A stretch of 64,000 nucleotides of DNA from Pseudomonadota bacterium (GTDB lineage: Bacteria; Pseudomonadota; Alphaproteobacteria; Sphingomonadales; Sphingomonadaceae), in NCBI GenBank assembly GCA_023458055.1, contig JAEXAW010000084.1, forward strand, positions 186,001 through 250,000, written 5' to 3'. The position numbers were made by a program, and so were the translations under genes. Positions 8,574 through 16,113 of the stretch are shown piece after piece. Numbering within the stretch: position 1 is the first letter of the stretch; each line of letters opens with the position of its first letter. The notes below the pieces were generated by a model that saw nothing but the letters and a program-made list of their open reading frames with translations, was not told where the DNA came from and did not search any database.

Positions 8574-9707
8574 ATGGCGGGCGTGCTTTCGGGGTTCAGG
8601 ATTATCGAATTTGCAGGGCTTGGCCCGGGGCCGTTTTGCGCGATGATGCTTGCCGATCATGGCGCGGAGGTGATCCGCATCGACCGGCCCGGCGCGGGGA
8701 GCGATCCGCGCGATCCGATCACCCGCAACCGCCGCAGCCTTGTCCTCGACATGAAAAAACCCGAAGCGATTGCGGTTGCGCGCAAATTATGCGCGAGCGC
8801 CGATGCGATCATCGAAGGCTATCGTCCGGGCGTGATGGAACGTTTCGGCTTGGGGCCGGATGTACTCCTCGCCGACAATCCCGACCTGGTTTATGGCCGC
8901 ATGACGGGCTGGGGCCAATATGGGCCCTATGCCGCGAGCGCGGGGCATGACATCAACTATATCGCGCTGTCGGGGGTGCTCCACACCATCGGCAAGGCGG
9001 GCGAAAAACCGACCGTGCCGATGAATTATATCGGCGATTTCGGCGGCGGCGGCATGATGCTCGCCTTTGGCATTGTGGCCGCTTTGCTTGCGGTCAAGGC
9101 GGGGACGGCAAGGGGGCAAGTCATTGACTGCGCGATGACCGATGGATCGGCGGTGCTGGCCGCGATGACCTGGGGCTTTCATGCCATGGGCCGCCATGCC
9201 GATCAGGCGGGCGTCAATATGCTCGATGGCGGCGCACATTTTTACGACAGCTATGAATGCGCGGACGGCAAATATATCTCGGTCGGGTCGATCGAGCCGC
9301 AATTTTATGCGCTGTTGCGGGAAAAGACCGGGCTTGCCGAAGACCCCGATTTCGACGCGCAGTTCGTTCCCACCCGCTGGCCGGAATTAAAGCAGAAGCT
9401 GGCGGCCATTTTCGCGCAAAAAACCCGCGATGAATGGTGCGCAATCATGGAAATGACCGACGTTTGTTTCGCACCGATCCTGTCGCTCGGTGAAGCGCCG
9501 CAGCATCCGCACAATGTCGCGCGGCAGACTTTTGTCGAGGTCGGCGGCGCGGTCCAGCCCGCCCCTGCCCCGCGCTTTTCGGAGACCGTAGCAGCCGTGC
9601 CGCAGCCGACGCCCGATACCGGCGCCGACAGCGCCGCTTTGCTGGCCGCGCTTGGGCTTGATGAGGCCGAGGTCGAAAGCCTGCGCGCCGCCGGAGCCGT
9701 CGCATGA
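8574..9707 (+). CDS. CaiB/BaiF family CoA-transferase or alpha-methylacyl-CoA racemase
   Basis: A 377-residue class III CoA-transferase family protein. It opens with the typical VLSGFRIIEFAGLGPGPFCAM motif (the usual LxGxRVxExxxxxxGP pattern), contains DMKKPEA, and carries the family catalytic-region motif GQVIDCAMTDGSA. Sequence and context fit either alpha-methylacyl-CoA racemase or a CoA transfer step. The ATG at 8574 has GGGAG seven bases upstream; the GTG at 8547 does not. The stop overlaps the following enoyl-CoA hydratase start, so the pair probably works on the same acyl-CoA route, likely branched fatty-acid or isoprenoid degradation. Confidence 0.85.
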   Translation: MAGVLSGFRIIEFAGLGPGPFCAMMLADHGAEVIRIDRPGAGSDPRDPITRNRRSLVLDMKKPEAIAVARKLCASADAIIEGYRPGVMERFGLGPDVLLADNPDLVYGRMTGWGQYGPYAASAGHDINYIALSGVLHTIGKAGEKPTVPMNYIGDFGGGGMMLAFGIVAALLAVKAGTARGQVIDCAMTDGSAVLAAMTWGFHAMGRHADQAGVNMLDGGAHFYDSYECADGKYISVGSIEPQFYALLREKTGLAEDPDFDAQFVPTRWPELKQKLAAIFAQKTRDEWCAIMEMTDVCFAPILSLGEAPQHPHNVARQTFVEVGGAVQPAPAPRFSETVAAVPQPTPDTGADSAALLAALGLDEAEVESLRAAGAVA

Positions 9708-10504
9708 CCGCGCCGATCCTCACGAGCCGCGATGGCGCGATCCTCACCGTCACCTTGAACCAGCCGGACAAGCGCAATCCGATTTCCGACAATGGCCTGA
9801 TCGATGCGCTGCTGGCGGCGCTCGACGAGGCGGAGCGGGACATTGGCGTCCGCGTCGTGATTCTGACCGGCGCGGGCCCCGCCTTTTCGGCGGGCGGCGA
9901 TCTTAAGCAGATGAAGGAGGGTAAGGGCCTGCGCGCCGACCTTCCTGCGCAAACGCGGCGCAATTATCGCGAGGGCATCCAGCGCCTGCCGCTCGCTTTT
10001 CACGCGATGGAATTGCCGGTGATCGCGGCGATCAACGGCCATGCTATCGGCGCGGGTCTCGACCTTGCCTGCATGTGCGATATCCGGATTGCGGGGAAAA
10101 GCGCGAAATTCGCCGAAAGCTTCGTCAAGCTCGGCATTGTTCCGGGCGGTGGCGGGGCCTGGCTGTTGCCGCGCATCGTCGGCTTTTCCAAGGCGTGCGA
10201 ACTGACGCTCACCGGTGAGACATTCGATGCCGAGGCGGCATTGGCGATGGGCCTGGTCTCGCAGGTCGTGCCCGATGCCGACCTTCTCGCCGCCGCGCGG
10301 ACCATTGCAGACAAGATCGCCGCCAACCCGCCGCACGCGGTGCGGATGACCAAGCGGCTGCTGCGTCAGGGGCAGGATACGACGCTTGCCAATCTCCTCG
10401 AAATGTCGGCGGCGATGCAGAGCCTTGCCCATGCGACCCGCGACAATGACGAGGCGATCAATGCCTTCCTCGAACGGCGCGCGCCGGTGTTCAAGGGCGA
10501 TTGA
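9704..10504 (+). CDS. Enoyl-CoA hydratase/isomerase (crotonase family)
   Basis: A 266-residue crotonase-fold enzyme that hydrates or isomerises enoyl-CoA thioesters. The two oxyanion-hole segments are visible: AFSAGGDLKQM around residues 64-74 and GHAIGAGLDLACMCDIRIA around 109-127, followed by GIVPGGGGAWLLPRIVG. In the last segment the position of the second classical catalytic Glu is not acidic, so simple hydration is not certain. The gene overlaps the CoA-transferase by four bases (ATGA). Confidence 0.85.
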   Translation: MTAPILTSRDGAILTVTLNQPDKRNPISDNGLIDALLAALDEAERDIGVRVVILTGAGPAFSAGGDLKQMKEGKGLRADLPAQTRRNYREGIQRLPLAFHAMELPVIAAINGHAIGAGLDLACMCDIRIAGKSAKFAESFVKLGIVPGGGGAWLLPRIVGFSKACELTLTGETFDAEAALAMGLVSQVVPDADLLAAARTIADKIAANPPHAVRMTKRLLRQGQDTTLANLLEMSAAMQSLAHATRDNDEAINAFLERRAPVFKGD

Positions 10505-10670
10505 TACAATTTGCGACAATTTTTGTCGCTCGCTGACAAAATTACGGCACAGACCGGGTCCATATCCGCATCATCAGGGATGAAGCGTTCAACCCCTTCG
10601 CGAAAGTCGGGCCGCCGCTCCCATGCGGCCCCTTTCGCGAACCCGAACAGGATATGAGAGAGTAATGGAT

Positions 10671-11318
10671 ATGAACAAGAAAATCTGGATCGGCTCGCTC
10701 GCAGCGCTGACCCTCGCGGGCGGCGGTGTCGCTATCGCGCAGACGCAGGGCCATGACGGCCACAAGATGCGCGGCGGCAAGGGCGGCATGATGATGACGG
10801 CCGATGCCAATAAGGATGGCACCATCACCCGTGCCGAAGCCGACGCGGCTGCTACCGCCCATTTCGCGAAGATGGACGTCAACAAGGATGGCAAGCTCGA
10901 TCAGGCGGACCGCGAGGCCATGCGCGCCCAGTTCAAAGCGCAGGCGTTTGACAAGCTTGATGCCAATGATGATGGCGCGATTTCGAAGGGCGAATTTGAC
11001 GCCCCCCGCGCCGCGCGTCCGGATGGCGAGCGTGGCCCCGAAGGCATGCGCGGCAAGCGCGGTGGCCGGGGTGGTCATGGCGGCATGATGGGCGGCATGG
11101 GCGGTATGCGGGACCACATGGCCGATGCCGACACCAATGGCGATAAAGCCATCAGCCTCGCCGAATTCCAGGCAGCGCACACCGCGCGCTTCAATGCGAT
11201 GGACACGAACAAGGATGGCAACGTCACCAAGGCTGAAATGGATGCGCACCGCGCGGCCATGAAGGCAGAGTGGCAGGCCAAGCGCGCTGCGGCGCGCACG
11301 AACAACAACGCGAACTGA
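10671..11318 (+). CDS. Exported EF-hand calcium-binding protein
   Basis: A 215-residue protein with a signal peptide (residues 1-24, ending AIAQ) and five EF-hand-type loops beginning near residues 45, 69, 97, 153 and 178 (DANKDGTITRAE, DVNKDGKLDQAD, DANDDGAISKGE, DTNGDKAISLAE, DTNKDGNVTKAE). A Gly/Met/His-rich linker (about 118-148) separates the third and fourth loops. The fourth loop has Lys in place of the usual Gly at position 6, so it may bind calcium poorly. I chose the ATG at 10671 because GAGAG lies eight bases upstream; the ATG at 10665 is an alternative. A strong terminator follows, separating it from the two-component system. Confidence 0.8.
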   Translation: MNKKIWIGSLAALTLAGGGVAIAQTQGHDGHKMRGGKGGMMMTADANKDGTITRAEADAAATAHFAKMDVNKDGKLDQADREAMRAQFKAQAFDKLDANDDGAISKGEFDAPRAARPDGERGPEGMRGKRGGRGGHGGMMGGMGGMRDHMADADTNGDKAISLAEFQAAHTARFNAMDTNKDGNVTKAEMDAHRAAMKAEWQAKRAAARTNNNAN

Positions 11319-11391
11319 TCCTCCCGCGTTGATGTGCGTCCGTTCGGGGGGCTCCCTTAAAGGGCCGAAAAGCACCCGAACGGATAAAGAA

Positions 11392-11438
11392 GGAGCCGGA
11401 CCACATTCTCTCCCCCCTTGGTCCGGCTCCGTTTTTTT
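11392..11438 (+). terminator. Rho-independent terminator after the EF-hand gene
   Basis: A 12-base perfect stem (GGAGCCGGACCA pairing with TGGTCCGGCTCC) with a 15-base pyrimidine-rich loop is followed by GTTTTTTT. It closes the EF-hand transcript before the response-regulator gene. Confidence 0.9.
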
Positions 11439-11478
11439 GCGGGCTGTATAAAGTCCGCTGACGGGGTAACATCTGCTC

Positions 11479-12216
11479 ATGTCCGATACGTCGCACGCCC
11501 TTCCGCATATCCTCATCATCGATGACGAGCGCTCGATCCGCGAGCCGCTGGGCGAATATCTCGAAGGACATGGCTTTCGCGTGAAGGAAGCAGCGTCCGC
11601 CGATGCGGCCCGCACCTTGCTCGCGGCGAACCAGTTTGATCTTGCGATTTGCGATATCATGATGCCGGGCGAAGATGGACTATCGCTCACCCGCCATATC
11701 CGCGAGCGCGGCGACATGCCGGTCATTCTCCTCACCGCCCGTACCGAAGATACCGAGCGCATTGTCGGCCTGGAAATGGGTGCCGACGATTATGTCGGAA
11801 AGCCCTTCAACCCGCGCGAACTGGTCGCGCGCATCAAGGCGGTGCTGCGCCGCACCGCGCTTGCCGGCGAACGCGTCAGTGGCGATGGCGGCGAAAGCTT
11901 TGCCTTTGGCGACTGGGTGCTCAAAACCACCGAGCGCGCGCTGGTCGACAAGGACGGCGTGACCGTGCCGCTGTCGACCGGCGAATATCAGCTGTTGCTG
12001 GCGTTAGTGCGCCATCCCAATCAGGTGCTGAGCCGCGACCGGCTGCTCGACATGACGCAGGGGCGCGAGGCCGAAGCGTTTGATCGCGCGATCGACAATC
12101 AGGTCTCGCGCCTGCGCCGCAAGATCGAGCCGGACCCTAAAAATCCGACGCTGGTTCGCACCGTCTGGGGCGGCGGCTATACGCTGGCGAGCGACGTCAA
12201 GCGGATCGCGGATTGA
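11479..12216 (+). CDS. OmpR-family response regulator
   Basis: A 245-residue two-component regulator. The receiver domain (1-125) has the acidic pair IIDDE, phospho-acceptor D59 in AICDIMMPGEDG, the conserved Thr in ILLTAR and the Lys in VGKPFNPREL. The C-terminal winged-helix domain ends with the typical RLRRKIEPDPKNPTLVRTVWGGGYTL. When phosphorylated it would bind DNA and control nearby or distant promoters. It is ten bases upstream of the kinase gene and probably co-transcribed. The inducing signal is not evident from the sequence. Confidence 0.92.
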   Translation: MSDTSHALPHILIIDDERSIREPLGEYLEGHGFRVKEAASADAARTLLAANQFDLAICDIMMPGEDGLSLTRHIRERGDMPVILLTARTEDTERIVGLEMGADDYVGKPFNPRELVARIKAVLRRTALAGERVSGDGGESFAFGDWVLKTTERALVDKDGVTVPLSTGEYQLLLALVRHPNQVLSRDRLLDMTQGREAEAFDRAIDNQVSRLRRKIEPDPKNPTLVRTVWGGGYTLASDVKRIAD

Positions 12217-12226
12217 GGCGGCGCTG

Positions 12227-13672
12227 ATGGCGGCATCGTCCAATTCCTTCTTCTCGCGACTGCTTCCGAAAAGTCTGGTCGGGCAGCTGCTCCTCGCAAC
12301 TGCGGTCGCGCTGTTCATTGCGCAGGCGGTGAGCTTTGCCCTCCTCGCGCGCGGACAGGCGGAGCAGCGCACCATCCGGCTCGCCATTCCCGCTGCGAAC
12401 CGCATCATCGATATGTCCGACCGCATCGCCGTGGGGCAGCAGCCCTTGCCACAGCGGCGCGGGCGCCGCACCGCGCGCATCATCGTCAATCTTGCCGACC
12501 AGCCGGTTGTCACCTCCGCGATGGAGCAGGATCCGCGGACCGCGCAGCAAGTTCGCGAGATTTTGTCCGAGGCCAATCTCTCTGTGCAGGCGGTCCGCGC
12601 GAGCGAGGTTGACGGCCCGCCGCACCGGCACAAGCTGCCCTTGCTACAGGCCGGGCCGCTGGGTTCGCAGCCGGATTTTGCCGGCCCGCGTGCTGATCGT
12701 CCGAAGAACCGGCTGGAGGCCGCGCACCAACCGCGCGACGTCAATACCATGCTGGTGTCGGCGCAGCTGGAGGATGGCCGCTGGGTCAATCTCGCCCTGC
12801 CCGCGCCCGAAACCAATCCGATGCTGTTCGGCCTGCTCGGCGGGCAGACTGCGCTTCTCTATCTGCTCCTGCTCGCGCCGATTGCGTGGATCGGCTGGCG
12901 CGTGTCGCGGCCGCTGAAGGAACTCACCGCCGCCGCGCGCGCGACCGATCCTGCCGCCGCCGCTGAACCCATCCCCGAAAGCGGGCCAGCCGATGTCACC
13001 GACCTCACCCGCGCGTTCAACAGTCTGCGCTCGCGCATCTTTGCCATGCTCGGGGAAAAAGACCGGATGCTGGGCGCGCTCGGCCATGATCTGCGCACGC
13101 CGCTCGCCTCGCTCCGGGTGCGGGTTGAATCGGTCGCGGATGAAACGCTGCGCACCAAGATGATCGCGACGATGGACGAAATGGCGGTGATGCTCGACGA
13201 CATTCTCGCGCTCGCCCGGTCAGGTCAGGTGCGCGAAGCGATGGTCGCGACCGACGTCTCGGCGCTGCTTTCGGCCGTCGTCGGCGACTATAGGGATATG
13301 GGCGCGGATGTGACGCTCGGCGAAACGCCGCCGCATCTGGTGCGCGCGCTGCACCCGGTACCGATGCGCCGCGCGCTGCGCAACCTCGTCGACAATGCGC
13401 TCAATTATGGCCAGCGGGCGCGGGTGAGCGTGCTGGAAACGGGCGGACGGGCGATCATCCGCATCGCCGATGATGGTCCCGGCATCGCGCCCGAACGGAT
13501 TGCCGAGATGATGGAGCCCTTCGCCCGCGCCGAAGGTTCGCGCAGCCGCGAAACCGGCGGAGCGGGCTTGGGCCTCGCGCTCGCCAAGACGATCATCGCG
13601 CAACAGGGCGGAGAATTGCGACTCAGCAACGCGCCCGAAGGCGGGCTGATCGCAGAAATCCTGCTGGCGTGA
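12227..13672 (+). CDS. Sensor histidine kinase, partner of the OmpR-type regulator
   Basis: A 481-residue inner-membrane kinase. A first membrane segment lies at about 17-40, a periplasmic region with Arg/Pro-rich stretches follows, and a second membrane segment (ALLYLLLLAPIAWIGW) leads into a HAMP linker. The phospho-acceptor is H287 in GALGHDLRTPLASL; the ATPase N, G1 and G2 boxes are NLVDNALNYG, ADDGPGIAP and GGAGLGLALAK. An in-frame start at 12080 would overlap the regulator by 137 bases and encode an unrelated Arg-rich leader, so the ATG at 12227 is preferred. A palindromic intergenic element follows the stop. Confidence 0.92.
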   Translation: MAASSNSFFSRLLPKSLVGQLLLATAVALFIAQAVSFALLARGQAEQRTIRLAIPAANRIIDMSDRIAVGQQPLPQRRGRRTARIIVNLADQPVVTSAMEQDPRTAQQVREILSEANLSVQAVRASEVDGPPHRHKLPLLQAGPLGSQPDFAGPRADRPKNRLEAAHQPRDVNTMLVSAQLEDGRWVNLALPAPETNPMLFGLLGGQTALLYLLLLAPIAWIGWRVSRPLKELTAAARATDPAAAAEPIPESGPADVTDLTRAFNSLRSRIFAMLGEKDRMLGALGHDLRTPLASLRVRVESVADETLRTKMIATMDEMAVMLDDILALARSGQVREAMVATDVSALLSAVVGDYRDMGADVTLGETPPHLVRALHPVPMRRALRNLVDNALNYGQRARVSVLETGGRAIIRIADDGPGIAPERIAEMMEPFARAEGSRSRETGGAGLGLALAKTIIAQQGGELRLSNAPEGGLIAEILLA

Positions 13673-13680
13673 GCGACCCC

Positions 13681-13809
13681 CACCCTCCCTTCCAGGGAGG
13701 GTCGAAAAATCTTTGATTTTTCGGGGTGGGTAAAACATCGGAGGGTGGCGCTAACTACCCACCCCAAAAAAGCGTGCCGCTTTTTTGACCCTCCCTAGAA
13801 GGGAGGGTG
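13681..13809. repeat. Composite palindromic intergenic element
   Basis: About 130 bases made of nested hairpins. The two ends are each a hairpin of CCCTCCCT/AGGGAGGG type (13683-13701 and 13789-13807) and also pair with each other. Inside are two short hairpins (GAAAAATC...GATTTTTC and AAAAAAGC...GCTTTTTT) and complementary arms GGGGTGGGTA / TACCCACCCC. It lies between convergent genes and could serve as a bidirectional terminator. Elements with similar build occur at 20766-20922 and 42242-42372. Confidence 0.75.
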
Positions 13810-13824
13810 CGGCCCATCTTTACC

Positions 13825-14613
13825 TTAAACGAACAGCCCGACGCCCTGACCGCCGCGCGCGACCGGTTCGCCGTCGCGGTTCCAGATCATCATGTCCTGC
13901 ACGCTAAAGCCGCCGCTGGCAAAGCGGCTATGGCTGTGGAGCAGCCACCAGCCGTCGCGCGTTTCGGCATGCGGGGTCAGCATATGGACGGTCCAGTTCA
14001 TCGAACTTATGGGTCCGAATTCAGTAAACAGCGTAATCGCTGCGGGCGGAAGCGCGTCGCCGAGCGCGAGGAGCGCCACCGCCGGATCGGCCTCCGGCTG
14101 CTCGATAAACCGCACCCAGGTGAGGATATCCGCTTCCGTCTGGCCATGTTTGAAATTGGGCCCCGAAACCGGACGCATATCAAATTTGCGGGTAAAAACG
14201 GGGCGCATCGGATGATCGGGCACCGGGTCCAGTTCGTCGGGTTCGGGCACGTCAGGCATTGGCAGCGCGACATGATCGACATGGCTGTCGCGCTCGCCGG
14301 TAAAGGTGAACAGCGCGTGCGTGCCAAAGCCTGCGTCGGAGGTCACCTCGCAGGTGACAAAGCGGCTCGACTTGCTTTCGCGAATGAGGTTGGTTTCAAT
14401 CGTACATTCGCCCGACACTGGCCCCACAAAGCTGATCTGCGCACATTTGAGCGGTTGCGGGCCAGGCTCCCCGATAAGTGCCGCTTGCAGCGCAACCGCG
14501 GCCGAGATGCCGCCATAAGCGGTGCGCCCCTGCATCCAGTCTTCGCTGATATGGGCATGGAACAGGCCGCGCTCGTCTTCATCGAGCTTAAGGATCGTAT
14601 CAAGATCGCTCAT
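13825..14613 (-). CDS. Acyl-CoA thioesterase family protein (double hotdog, TesB-like)
   Basis: A 262-residue protein whose two halves both resemble hotdog folds. The N-terminal part contains GRTAYGGISAAVALQAAL, the usual pattern around the hotdog helix, and the C-terminal part contains WWLLHSHSRFASGGFSVQDMMIWNRDG, typical of TesB-like thioesterases (quoted segments are interrupted in function, not in frame). It would hydrolyse acyl-CoA to free acid and CoA. The start at 14613 overlaps the stop of the upstream phosphatase gene (ATGA) and has AGGAAGG nine bases upstream; 14622 would place that site directly against the ATG. Confidence 0.8.
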   Translation of the reverse strand: MSDLDTILKLDEDERGLFHAHISEDWMQGRTAYGGISAAVALQAALIGEPGPQPLKCAQISFVGPVSGECTIETNLIRESKSSRFVTCEVTSDAGFGTHALFTFTGERDSHVDHVALPMPDVPEPDELDPVPDHPMRPVFTRKFDMRPVSGPNFKHGQTEADILTWVRFIEQPEADPAVALLALGDALPPAAITLFTEFGPISSMNWTVHMLTPHAETRDGWWLLHSHSRFASGGFSVQDMMIWNRDGEPVARGGQGVGLFV

Positions 14614-15419
14614 CCGGCCCATCCTTCCTGCGCGCGTTCGGGATGCGCCTCGCCGCTCGCCTGTAGCACCCAGCGTTCCGTGCCCTCAAGCCCCAATGCC
14701 GAAAGGACGCCGGTGCGATAAGCGCCCGTATCGACGCCAATGCGGTTGGGTTGCATATCGACCTCATCAAAGATGGTGTGGCCATGCACGATCATTTTGT
14801 CGTGCGGCGTGTTATCGTTGATGAACCCTTCGCGAATCCAGCGCAGATCGGCGCTCTTTTGCTCGGCGACCGGAACGCCGGGGCGGACGCCTGCATGGAC
14901 GAAGGCATAATCGCCGATCACGATGCAATTTTCGAAATTTTCCACGAACGTCACATGCTCACGCGGCACCAGTGTCAGCAAGCGCCCGGCCAACTGCTCG
15001 ACCGTGAGCTCGTCATAATCGTCCTGAGTGATCGGATAGCTCAAAATGGTCTCGCGGCCGCCCATCCGAATGAAATGACGCAGCGCGCGTTCGTCGCCGC
15101 TTGCGGCGCGCTGGAACACTTCTTCATGGTTGCCTTTGAGAAAGCGCACGTCGGGGCCAGCGCTTTCCCGCGACAGAGCGAGCGCAGCCTCGATCACGCT
15201 GGCGCTATCTGGGCCGCGATCAACCAGGTCCCCTAAAAAGATGATGGTCGTTTTGGCATTCCCGCGCGTGGCATTATCCGCGTCAATCTTGCGGACCAGC
15301 TCTTGCAACAGATCGAAATTACCATGCACGTCGCCGATTGCGTAAACGCGTTCGCCAGACGGAATAGCAGGGAGCGGGCGAGCCGGAGCTGCGCCGCGAC
15401 GGAATAGACGACCTAACAT
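14610..15419 (-). CDS. Serine/threonine-type metallophosphatase, PrpA-like
   Basis: A 269-residue calcineurin-like phosphatase. The metal-binding signatures appear in order: GDVHG (29-33), GDLVDRGPDS and GNHEEV, with a later HAG and a VHGHT motif. This set and length match bacterial PP1-like phosphatases such as PrpA/PphA, which dephosphorylate proteins or diadenosine polyphosphates in the cytoplasm. It overlaps the thioesterase gene downstream by four bases, although a functional link is not obvious. A TTAGGGTC inverted repeat lies about 65 bases upstream. Confidence 0.85.
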   Translation of the reverse strand: MLGRLFRRGAAPARPLPAIPSGERVYAIGDVHGNFDLLQELVRKIDADNATRGNAKTTIIFLGDLVDRGPDSASVIEAALALSRESAGPDVRFLKGNHEEVFQRAASGDERALRHFIRMGGRETILSYPITQDDYDELTVEQLAGRLLTLVPREHVTFVENFENCIVIGDYAFVHAGVRPGVPVAEQKSADLRWIREGFINDNTPHDKMIVHGHTIFDEVDMQPNRIGVDTGAYRTGVLSALGLEGTERWVLQASGEAHPERAQEGWAG

Positions 15420-15482
15420 GTGCGCTATCTAGGTTCCCCCTTCAGTCAGCACAAGTGAAAGCGCGCATGGTGCCGCTATCCC

Positions 15483-15500
15483 TTAGGGTCACGACCCTAA
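15483..15500. repeat. Palindrome TTAGGGTC-N2-GACCCTAA, copy 1
   Basis: An 18-base inverted repeat with a two-base centre (AC), in the gap between doxX and the phosphatase gene. The same palindrome with CG at the centre recurs at 34038-34055. It could be an operator or a small mobile hairpin; there is no T-run, so it is not a typical terminator. Confidence 0.6.
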
Positions 15501-15512
15501 GCTATTGCTATT

Positions 15513-16019
15513 TTATCGATTGACCACGCGCGTATCGGATTCGGTGTTCACAACCACCCGCTCGCCGGTTGCGGGATCGCGTTCGATATAATGGTCGCGC
15601 TCGACCACCACCTCGTCCGGCGTCTTGCGGCGCATCCGGTCGAGGCTGCCGCGCGTATGACCATAAGCGAACAGCATGAGAAGCCCGCCAGCGACCGCCA
15701 GCCACATCAGCAATAATTGCTGATGCTGGGGCTCCGCGACCCGGCCAAGATGGAGATAAACCGCCGTCAGGATCGCGTAGATCGCGGCCACCAGCGCCGT
15801 CATCCGCGTCATGAAGCCGAGCAGGATAAGCACGCCGATGGCAAGTTCAAACAGGCCGAGCGGCAAAGCCATCGCCCCGGGCGCGGCGAGCCAGTCCAGT
15901 TGCGGATTGCTCGCATAGCTTTGATTATAGGCATTTTGATACATGATTTTGCCGAGCCCTTGCAGGATGAACAGGGCGGACAGGAAAATGCGTCCGAAAA
16001 AGGCGGCGATGCTGCTCAT
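15513..16019 (-). CDS. DoxX family membrane protein
   Basis: A 168-residue protein with four hydrophobic segments in the first ~125 residues, including the DoxX hallmarks RIFLSALFILQGLGKI and GLFELAIGVLILLGFMTR. The C-terminal ~40 residues are charged and cytoplasmic in prediction. DoxX proteins are inner-membrane proteins of uncertain role, some tied to redox or sulphur chemistry. The ATG at 16019 has AAGGGG eight bases upstream; the longer frame to 16121 adds a non-conserved leader. Confidence 0.85.
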   Translation of the reverse strand: MSSIAAFFGRIFLSALFILQGLGKIMYQNAYNQSYASNPQLDWLAAPGAMALPLGLFELAIGVLILLGFMTRMTALVAAIYAILTAVYLHLGRVAEPQHQQLLLMWLAVAGGLLMLFAYGHTRGSLDRMRRKTPDEVVVERDHYIERDPATGERVVVNTESDTRVVNR

Positions 16020-16113
16020 AGGATGACCCCTTCCATATCTATCTGTCACTGGAACGCGGCAAAAGCATTGGCGGTTCCATTGCCAGACGGAAGCAGCGGG
16101 TCCCCTAGCGGCG

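Noticed and set aside
9305..10519. 404-residue frame on the minus strand
   Set aside because: Antisense to the CoA-transferase and enoyl-CoA hydratase genes, which are both well supported.
13807..14721. 304-residue frame on the plus strand
   Set aside because: Antisense to the thioesterase gene; product is His/Arg-rich with no family resemblance.
15483..15500. A terminator for doxX
   Set aside because: The palindrome has almost no loop and no following T-run on either strand.
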